Assembly (NCBI GenBank): GCA_015068455.1
Contig: SVKO01000007.1
Coordinates: forward strand, 1-64,000
Source: Oscillospiraceae bacterium
GTDB taxonomy: Bacteria > Bacillota > Clostridia > Oscillospirales > Oscillospiraceae
Direction: 5' to 3'
Length of the DNA stretch: 64,000 nucleotides
Shown here: piece after piece, positions 8,489 to 18,000 of the stretch
Position numbering within the stretch: the stretch's first letter is position 1
Layout: each line of letters begins with the position of its first letter
Program-made: the position numbers and the translations under genes
Notes under the pieces: model-generated
Told to the model about the DNA's origin: nothing
What the model saw: only the letters and a program-made list of their open reading frames with translations
Database searches by the model: none

Positions 8489-8833
8489 TCATTCCGTTGT
8501 GCCGAGCGCAGAAAGCTGCCCGGCAGTGAGCTTCCCGCGCGCAAGCAGCGAGGCCACCAGCTGCTCGGGGCGGTCGGCATAGTACCGCCCGATCAGGGCG
8601 TCAGCCTCCTGCTCTCCCACCCAGTCCCGGGACACCAGGGAATAACAGTGGAACTTGGGCTCTTCTCTGCGGATATAGCCCTTTTGGATGCAGCGGGATA
8701 TGATGGTATAGGTCGTGGTCTTGCTCCATCCAATGCTGTGCCGCAGCGCCTCCGCCAAACTCTTTGCGGTGATCCCCTCTTCTGCCCAGACCAGGTTCAA
8801 AACGCGGTATTCGGTTTCTGCCAGCCTCATCAT
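8489..8833 (-). CDS. BlaI/MecI-family transcriptional repressor
   Basis: This small (114-115 aa) winged-helix protein has the BlaI/CopY pattern: LAETEYRVLNLVWAEEG opening, a recognition segment WSKTTTYTIISRCIQKGYI at about 36-54, a beta wing, and a C-terminal dimerising tail. BlaI-type repressors are usually inactivated by cleavage triggered by a BlaR1 membrane sensor-protease, but no BlaR1 gene is next to it here. It stands alone between two SLH-protein genes, with its own promoter and terminator. Two adjacent ATGs (8833, 8830) share the AAGGAAGAGG ribosome site, so the start is uncertain by one codon. Control of the neighbouring surface-protein genes is possible but only positional inference. 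Confidence 0.85.
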   Translation of the reverse strand: MMRLAETEYRVLNLVWAEEGITAKSLAEALRHSIGWSKTTTYTIISRCIQKGYIRREEPKFHCYSLVSRDWVGEQEADALIGRYYADRPEQLVASLLARGKLTAGQLSALGTTE

Positions 8834-8881
8834 TCCTCTTCCTTTCTCAAACGCGGCTGTGTATTGCGTTATCTTGTGTTA

Positions 8882-8910
8882 ATTATACCGCACAGGAACA
8901 CGAGATTCAA
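8882..8910 (-). promoter_or_regulatory. Promoter of the BlaI-type repressor gene
   Basis: -35 TTGAAT (8905-8910), 17-base spacer, -10 TATAAT (8882-8887). TGTGTATTG and TTGTGTTAA segments just downstream could hold an autoregulatory operator, but no clean TACA-TGTA dyad is visible. Confidence 0.65.
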
Positions 8911-8998
8911 CCACAAATTACATTTTTTAGCAGTTTTTGCCACGGCCGGCGGCTTATGCTGTCCCATAAACTTGGCAGGACCTGAGGGGGCAAGCAAT

Positions 8999-9024
8999 GG
9001 CGGGGCTGCCGAAGCAGCCCCGCC
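8999..9024 (-). terminator. Hairpin after the giant SLH protein gene
   Basis: GGCGGGGCTGC-CGAA-GCAGCCCCGCC forms a perfect 11-bp stem about 60 bases past the giant gene's stop. It matches the hairpin after the 957-aa SLH gene in its first eleven base pairs, but no clear U tract follows. Confidence 0.5.
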
Positions 9025-9085
9025 GGGGTTTGTGCCTATGTCAGCTTGGTTTGATGCTCAAATCAAGCCGATGGGGGTTGTGGAC

Positions 9086-12000
9086 TCAGTCCTTCGTTGC
9101 ACGGAAGAGGAAGGTCACGACCTGGCCTCTGGTGCAGGTGGCGTCCGGACCGAAGGTGGTTTCGGTCATGCCCTTCGTGACATCGTTCTCCACGGCCCAG
9201 GCCACGGCGTTCTCATAGAAGGCGCCGGCCTTGAGGTCGGTGAACGGGGTCTGCGTGCTCTTGGGTGCGGGTTCACCCTTGAAGCGCCACAGGAAGGTCA
9301 CGATCTGGCCGCGGTTGCACTTGCCGTCGGGTGCGAAGGTGGTGTCCGTCATACCCTTGGTGATGCCTTCCTCCACCGCCCAGGCTACGGCCTTCTCATA
9401 GAAGGCGCCGGGCTTGAGGTCGGTGAACGGGGTCTTCGTGCTCTTGGGCTCCGGCTCACCGGCGGCACGCCACAGGAAGGTCACCACGTGGCCTCTGGTG
9501 CACGGATCGTCCGGACCGAAGGTGGTCGCGGTCTTACCGTTGGTGATCTGCGGCTCTGCGTAGTAAGCCCAGTAGACGGGATCGAAGTAGAACTTGTTCT
9601 CGTCCTTGACGTCGTCGAAGCGGAAGGGCTCCAGCGCGTCGATGGCGGCGTTCAGAGCTTCGGCGGCTTCGTCGACCTCAGCCTGGGTGGCGTCGTCCTT
9701 GGCCTGGACTTCCTTGGCCTTCTCCAGAGCGTCGGCCAGGGCCTTGGCAGTATCCTCGGTGTACTGCTTCGGATCGACGGCGTCGGCCTTGGTGACGGCC
9801 TCGTCCAGTGCGGTCTTGTCGACCGCGCCCTTCTTCACCAGGCCGTCAACGGCATTGTTCAGAGCAGCGGCGGCTCTGTTGACCTCGGTCTGGGTGACGC
9901 CTTCCTTCGCCAGCGCATCTTCAGCAGCCTTGAGGGCGGCCTCCATGGCGGCGACAGATTCGTCGGTGTATTCTGCCTTGTCGATGGCCTTGGCAGCTTC
10001 GATGGCTGCAGCCAGCGCCGTGGTATCGACCTCGCCGACTTCACCGTCGCCGAAGGCGGCGGGATTCCACAGGTACTCCTCGCACCAGATGCGGAACATC
10101 TGGCACCAGGTGTTGAAGTCATGGTTGCCGGTGACGGTCTTGTAATCGCAGAAGATACCCTGCGCCTTCAGGTTTTCAACACTCTGAGGCGCGCTGGCGG
10201 TCCAGCCGAAGTCATCGGTGCCGCCGCCGAACAGGATGTGGGCATACTCGATGCCGGGCACGCCGGCGTTCACGCTCACGCCGCCGGACCACGGGCCGTA
10301 GTAGCCGAACTTCTCCGCGTCGGTCTGGGCATTGATGATGTTCTGCGTGTTCATGGAGCCCATGCTAAGGCCGCCGAAGGCGCGGTCCATCTTATCCTTC
10401 GAGACGTTGTAGTTCTCCAGGACGAAGGGCAGGACCACGTTGAACAGGTTGGCGTAGGCGTCGGAGGTGCCGCCGAGCTGGTTGGCGTTGGTCGTCGGGG
10501 AGACGATGACTGCGGGCTCGGTGCGGCCCTCGGCCGCCAGGTTGTCCATGATCTTCTGGACGGAGCCGATGTTCATCCAGTCGGACTCGTCCTGTCCGCC
10601 GCCGTGGAGGATGAAGATCAGCTTGTAGGGATCGGCGCGCTCGGCGTCGTAGCCGTAGGGCAGATACACGCCGATGTGCTGGGTGGCGCCGTCGATCTGG
10701 ATAGGCACGTAGCTCCAGGTGCCGACCTTGCCGTCGGTTCTGGGATTCTCGGCCTCGCGGAGCTTCAGGACCTCATAATCCTGCTTCTCGTCGTACGGGA
10801 CATACAGGTAGTTGTAAGCGTTCTTCTGCTGGGCCGTCGGGCTCCAGATCGGGGTGTTGGCCGGGTCGGGCAGCATGGTGGTGCTGCTGCCGACGGTGTA
10901 CCAGTACTGGTTGGCGCCGCAGCACAGCGGCAGCTCGTAGTACCAGTAGCCGTTGCCAAGATCCTGCATCTCGGCCTTGAAGCCGGCGCCGCGCATGAAT
11001 CCGGGTCTGTAGTCCTGCGGATCATAGGTGGCAGTGTCGGAACGGTCGGCGTCGTTGTGCAGGCTGATGTCGCCGTTGAAGTATACCTGCTGGCCGGAGT
11101 CGTTCTTGTAGACGAAGCGGGCGGTGTAGCCGGTGGGCGAATCGGGATCCTTGACCAGGGTGTAGCCCTCCTCCAGGTTGTTGGGCAGCAGGGTCTTCTT
11201 GGACTTCTCGCCGCAGCGGGAGCAGATGATCTCCTGCTCGCCGAACTCGGTGTCGGTGGGGGCGACGAGGATCTCGCCGTCGACCCAGTCATGACCCAGG
11301 GCGGGCACCTTGTCGGTGGTCTTGGTCTTACCGCACTTGGAGCAGGTCTGCAGGGTGTAGCCGCCCTCGGTGCAGGTGGGCTCCACGACCTCGGAGACCC
11401 AGTTGTGCTCGCACGGGCCGCCGCCTTCACCCTCGATGATCAGGCTATCCAGCGTGAAGGTGAAGCCGGTACCTCTGCCGGAGTATGCGTCGATGATCAG
11501 CTTTTCCGCATTGATGCCGGTATCCTCAAAGGAGAACATCTCCTCGAAGTTCTCGCCGGCGTCGTTGGAACGGGAGCACACGTAGGTTGTGCCGGTCTTC
11601 TGGATCTGGAAATAGTAGTCGTTTGCAGAGCTGAAGCCGGGCGAACTGGCGAGATCCGTGTCTGCAGTGATGTTGCCGTCCGTTCTGATGAAGTCCTGGA
11701 ATGCGCCGTCACCGCCGCGGATGCCGACCATGTTCTGATAGTCGTCGCCCTGCGCGGCGTAGAAGCCCAGGAATGCCCATGCGCCGCTGCCGCCGTTGGG
11801 CTCGAAGTGGAACTTCAGGCTGGCAGTCCAGTCGCCTTCTTCGATCGGGATCTCAATCAGGTTCTCGGGCGTGTTGCTCTGCGCTTCGCTCAGGTTCGGG
11901 TTTGCCGATCCGTTCTGACCGATGCTGGGCTCGACGCCGTTGACGGTGCAGGTAATCGTTCTGCCGTCCTCGGACTGGGGAGCGCCGCCCTCGGTCTCGC

Positions 12001-15000
12001 CGATGATCTCATATTTCACGTTGTCGGCGGGATCACTGAAGTCGATGGTCACGCTGCTGCCGCCGGCGGGCTCATAGAGCTTGATGGAGCTGCCGGTGGT
12101 CTGGGGATCCCAGGCGGAAGCGTACAGGGTGTTGAAGCCGGTCTCCGCGCCGACCATGGCGTAGTAACGGCCGGTGGAGCCGTTCAGGTAGAGGGTGTAG
12201 GCATCGTCCTCTGCCTCACGCGCGGTCAGGGACCAGGTGTAGAAGCGCTGGTCGGTGACATTGTACTCGCCGAGGGACAGCGGCGGCGTATTGCTGCCGG
12301 AGCCGCGGCGCAGGTTCTGGCCGTCGGCGCTGGTGATGAGATACGTGGCGTTCCCATCCGTGGCTGCATCGGCGCCCTCCGCCTCTTCGAAGGTCCACAG
12401 CATATCCGCGGTGACCTCGCTGGTGATGACGTCGCCCTCAATGGTGACAGCCGTCGCGCCGAGGGTCGTGTCGCCGGGCTGGCCGTTGAGCGCGTAGGCG
12501 TCGCCCGCCACGATGACGTAGGTGCCGCCGGGCACAAATTCGGAGGCCAGCACATACTTGCCGGCGGGCTGCGGTGCGGGCTTCTCCTTCAGGCCGTCGA
12601 TGGCAGACTTCAGCGCCTCAACAGCGGCATCGACAGCGGCCTGATCGGCGGCCTCGTCTGCCTGAACGGCCTTGGCGGCTTCCAGTGCAGCGTCGAGGGC
12701 GGCGGCGGTCTCGTCGGTGTACTTGCTCGTGTCGATGGCCTCGGCCTCGGTGACGGCTTCGTCCAGAGCAGCCTTGTCAACCTCAGGCTCGGACAGTGCA
12801 TAGAACGTGATCCTGGAGGTGTTCTCACTGTTCATAAATGCGAACGGATCCTCCGCGGTACGGTGGCTCAGCGGGCTCGGGATATCGAAGCCGGCCTCGG
12901 AGCCGTGGATGCGGGCTGCATAGTCGCTGCCGTACTCTCTCTCGGAGTTGACATACAGGCAGAATTCCGTGCCTCCATCCTCGGCAGCCTGGGTGGTGAT
13001 CTCCGCGGGCTCATAGGCCTTGGCGGACCAGGTGTTGTAACGCATGGTCGCATGGGGCGCATCGGCCAGGATCAGGCCGGAATTGCCTCTGCTCATGCTG
13101 CCGCGCTGCAGGTACTTGCCGGCGGCATCCTGGATGAAGTAGACGGGCTGCTCGTCGTAGGCCGTCAGGCTTCCGGATGCGTCGGTGAAGGTCCACAGCA
13201 TGGACTCGTCCACCGCAGAGGTGATCTTGCCGTCCTCGATGGTGACGGGCGTCGCGCCGCGGGTGGTATTGCCGGTGCCATAGGTGGCCAGGCCGGGTAC
13301 CTCGGTGTTGTTCAGGGCGAAGGCGTCATCGGCCACGATGATGTAGGTTCCACCGGGCTCGATCGCATCCACGACCTTCCAGTCGCCGGCGGGCAGGGGC
13401 TCGCTCTTCTCCTTCAGGCCGTCAATGGCAGCCTGCAGGGCAGCGGCGGCGGCGTCGACGGCGGCCTGATCGGCGTCCGCGGAAGCCTGAACGGCCTTGG
13501 CGCTCGCCAGCGCAGACTCGAGGGCGGCGACGGTCTCGTCGGTGTACTTGGTCTTGTCGATGGCTTCAGCCGCGGTCACGGCCTCGTCCAGGGCAGTCTT
13601 GTCGACGGGCTCGGCCTTCTCTTCCAGGCCGGCAATGGCGGCCTGCAGAGCAGCGGCGGCGGCGTCAACGGCGGCCTGATCGGCGTCCGCGGGAACGGCC
13701 TTGGCGTCAGCCAGGGCGGCCTCAAGGGCGGCCACAGACTCGTCGGTGTACTTGTCCTTTTCGACTGCTTCGGCGTCTTCGATCGCCTTGTCAAGGGCAG
13801 TTCTGTCGACCTCGGGGACGGTGCCGTCGCCGGCGACCTTGACGGTCTTGGCCTCGGCAGAAGCGGTGGTATCGCCTTCGGTGACCTTGACGGTGACCTG
13901 AACGTCGGTGGTCTGGGCAGGCTTGGTAACCTTGCCCTCGGCGTCGATGATGCCGGCGGGCTCGGTGACCAGCTCCACGGTATAGCCGTGGGGCGCCTTG
14001 CTCAGGGTCAGGTCTTCGGCAGTCTCGGCGGGCAGATCGGCGGCGATGTAATCCGCGGCGTTCTGCGCAGCCCAGGTGAGCATCTCGGCGTCGGTCTTGA
14101 CGGTCTCGCCGCCGAGGCCGGTGACGGCCACATACTCGAAGGCCAGCTCCACGGGCTCCATGTAGTTGTTGGAGCCGGGCTGATAATCCTGCGTGCAGAA
14201 TACGGCGACCTTGACGTCGGTCAGCGCAGCCTCATACACACCTGCGGACGTCCACTCCTTCGCATCGGTGGAGTAGGTGATGGTGTAGGTGTTGCCGGTC
14301 TTGTTGATCTTGAAGTACATGGTCATGGACCCGTCTTCCGCAGCGGGGATGGCGCCGTCCTTCGCATTGGCGTTCTGGTTGACGGCCACGCCGTTCTTCT
14401 CATAGAAGGGCTCGATGCGGCGGCCGGCATCCTGGCAGTTCATGCGGACGTAGTTGTCCTCATCCTGCCATGCGATGAACTGGACCTGCTGATAATGGCC
14501 CTGGGGCACCGCGGGATAGAAGGCCTTGGCCACGACTTCCCAATCGCCGCCGCCGGACATGGTGAACATATTGGACCATGCGCCGGGCGTCGCGGTCTGA
14601 TAGATGGAGTTGTGCTGGGTGGGCATCACGAGGCCCATGCCCTTGTCGAAGCGATAGTACTTGAAGGGTTCTTCCTCGGTGGCTTCCTTCACCTCGTTGA
14701 GGATGGTCCACTGGCCTTCGTTCATATCGCCGTCGGCGAAGTAGTCGTCCTTCGGGCCGTAGTCGAAGCCGATCGTATAGACCTTTTCGCCCTTGCTGCT
14801 CTTGGCGACGACCTTGGCCGCGCCGGGGACAGAATCGGCCTGGGTGACCTCGACGGTGGTCTCGTCGTTGCCGGCGGTGGCCGCAACCACAGGCGCAGCC
14901 GCGCCGTCCGCCACAGCAAAGGCATAATACTTGACCTTGGGATCGAAGCCCTCGATGGCTTCGCCGTCCACGGTGATCGCGGCGACCTCGGGCTTGAGGC

Positions 15001-18000
15001 CGGGCGTCGGCTCTCTGGTCTCGATCTCAAGATTCTTGAGGGTGAACAGCCAGGAGGTGTTGCCGCCCCACTGAGAACTGGCGGTCTTGTAGGCGTCGAT
15101 CACGATGTACTCGGCGTCGACCTCCACATCCTCCAGTTCAAACAGCTCGGTGAATGCCTCGCCGTCGGTGGAGTAGGAAGCGGTGTAGGTGTTGTCGGTC
15201 TTGTCCAGACGCAGCCAGTAGGTGCCGCCGGCGGTGAAGCCGCCGCCGGAGAACGAACCGGTGTCGATCGTGCCGTTCTGGCGCTGGAAGTCGTTGAAGG
15301 AGGAGTTGGTGCCGCGGATGCCGACCATATTCTGATAGTCGTCGCCTTCCATTGCCATGAAGCCGAAGTAGGTGTTGCCCGCAGCCCAGGAGCTGACGTT
15401 GTTCGCGTTGAAGTCCAGCTGCAGGGTCGCGGTCCAGTCCTTGGACACGGGGACCTTGATGAGATCCTTGGGATCCGTCGCAGCGGGCGTATTGCCCCAG
15501 CCGCCGGAGTAGGGCTCATCAAAGGTGTCGGCGGTGGGAGTCAGGGTGACGCCCGTTCCCTCGACGACCTCGGCGGTGTCCTTGTTCACGACCTCATACT
15601 TTTCAGCATCGGCGGGATCGGTGAAGTCGATGCCGGTGAGTTCAGGCTCCACAGGGGGCTCGCCGTCACCGAAGGCCCACGGCTGCCACAGGTAGTCCTC
15701 GCACCAGATACGGAACATCTGGCACCAGGTGTTGAAGTCATGGGCGCCGGTGACCGTCATGGCCTTGCAGAAGACGCCCTGATCGGCCAGGCTCTGCACC
15801 TGATCCGGCGCGTTGGCGCCCCAACCGAAGTCGTTGCTGCCGCCGGCGAACAGGATGTGGGCATATTCGATGCCCTTGGCCGTCGCCTGCACGCTGACGC
15901 CGCCGGACCACGGGCCGTAGTAGCCGAACTTCTCAGCCTCGGTGTCGGCGTTGATGATGTTCTGGGTGTTCATGGAGCCCATGGACAGGCCGCCGAAGGC
16001 GCGGTCCATCTTGTCCTTGGACACGTTGTAGTTCTCTTCCACGAAGGGCAGAACCACGTTGAACAGGTTGGCGTAGGCGTCGGACGTGCCGCCGAGCTGG
16101 TTGTTGTTGGTGGTCGGCGAGACGATCACAGCGGGCTCGGTGCGGCCCTCGGCCGCCAGGTTGTCCATGATCTTCTGGACGGAGCCGATGTTCATCCAGT
16201 CGCACTCGTCCTGTCCGCCGCCGTGGAGGATCCAGATGGTCTTGTAGGGCTCGGCTCTCTCGGCGTCGTAGCCGTAGGGCAGGTAGACGGCAATGTGCTG
16301 CGTCTGACCGGCGATTTCGATGGGCACATAGCTCCAGGTACCGACCTTATCGTCGGTTCTGGGATTCTCGGCCTCGCGGAGCTTCAGGACCTCATAATTC
16401 TGCTTCTCCGCGTCGTACGGGACGTAGATGTAGTTGTAGCCGTTCTTCTGCTGTGCGGTCGGGCTCCAGACCGGGCAGTTCGCCGGGTCGGCGATCATGG
16501 TGCTGGAACCGGGCAGGGTGAACCAGTACTGGTTGGCGCCGCAGGCCAGAGGCACGCTGTAGTACCACAGACCGTCGGCAACCTCTTCCATCGGTACGGG
16601 GCCGTAGCCGGCGCCGCGCATGAGGCCGGGTCTGTAGTCCTGCGGGGCGTAGGTGGTGGTGTCGGTGCGGTCGGCGTCATTGCGCAGGCTGATGTCGCCG
16701 TTGAATTCCACAGCCGCGGCTTCCTTGTTCTCATACAGGAAGTGCGCGGTATAGCCGGTGGGAGAATCGGGATCGGCAACCACCGTCGGGCCCAGCTCGT
16801 ACTCGGCGGGCAGCAGGGTCTTCGTGGACTTCTCGCCGCAGCGGGCGCAGATGATCTCCTGCTTGCCGTACTCGGTCTGTCCGGCGGGGGTGATGACCTC
16901 GCCGTCGGTCCAGTCATGGCCCAGGGCGTCGGTGCGGTCGTCAATGATCTCGGTGCCGCAGTCAATGCACTTGTAGGTGGTGAAGCCGCCCTCGGTGCAG
17001 GTGGGATCGGTCACAACGCCGGATTCGGGATCCTTGGTGTGGCCCTTGGCGGCGACATAGTCGTCCACGAATTCCTCGCCGCAGACCGGGCAAGTATAGG
17101 TGGTATAGCCGCGCTCGGTGCAGGTGGGATCGGTCACGACGGCGGCCTCGGGATCCTTGGTGTGGCCAAGGGCCGGGACCTTGTCGGAGATGATGGTCTT
17201 TTCGCACTTGGTGCAGGTCTTCTCGGTGTAGCCGCCCTCGGTGCAGGTGGGCGGAACGACCTTCTCAGCCCATTCATGCTCGCAGTCGTCGGGCACGATA
17301 TCCAGGTTCTTCAGCGTGAACAGCCAGTTGTTGTCGCCGCCGAAGCTGAAGGTGCTGGTCTTATAGGCGTCGATGACGATATAGTCGGCCTCAACGCCGG
17401 TGCCGTCCAGGGAGAACACCTGCTCGAAGGCCTCGCCGTCGGCGGACCAGGACGCGATGTAAACATCGGCGATCTTTTCCAGCCGCAGCCAGTAGGTGCC
17501 GTTGGCGGTAAAGCCGCTGGTGGGCGTGGCGCCCCAGCCGGGCGCCGCCACGGTGGCGGGCGCGATGGTGCCGTCCTGGCGCAGGTAATCCTGGAATACG
17601 TTGTTGGTGCCGCGGATGCCGGCCATGTTCTGATAGTCGTCGCCCTCCATGGCCAGGAACGCAAAGTAGGAGCTCATGGCGAAAGCGACCTCGTTCTGAT
17701 CGTAGTCGAGCTTCAGGGTCGCGGTCCAGTCGCCCTCCACGGGGATCTTGATGAGATCCTTGGGCTCGGACGGGGTTGCAGCGCCGCCGCCCCAGCCGCC
17801 GCCGATGGGCTCAAAGGCGTCAGCCGTCGGCGTCAGGGTGATGCCCTCGCCCTCAACGATCTCGGCGGTATCCTTGTTCACGATCTCATATTTCTCCGCA
17901 TCGGCAGGCGCGGTGAAATCGATCGCAACGGTCTCAACGGGAGGTGCGGGGGGCTCTTCCTGCTCAAGCTCGACGGACTTCAGGGTGAACTTCCACCCCT

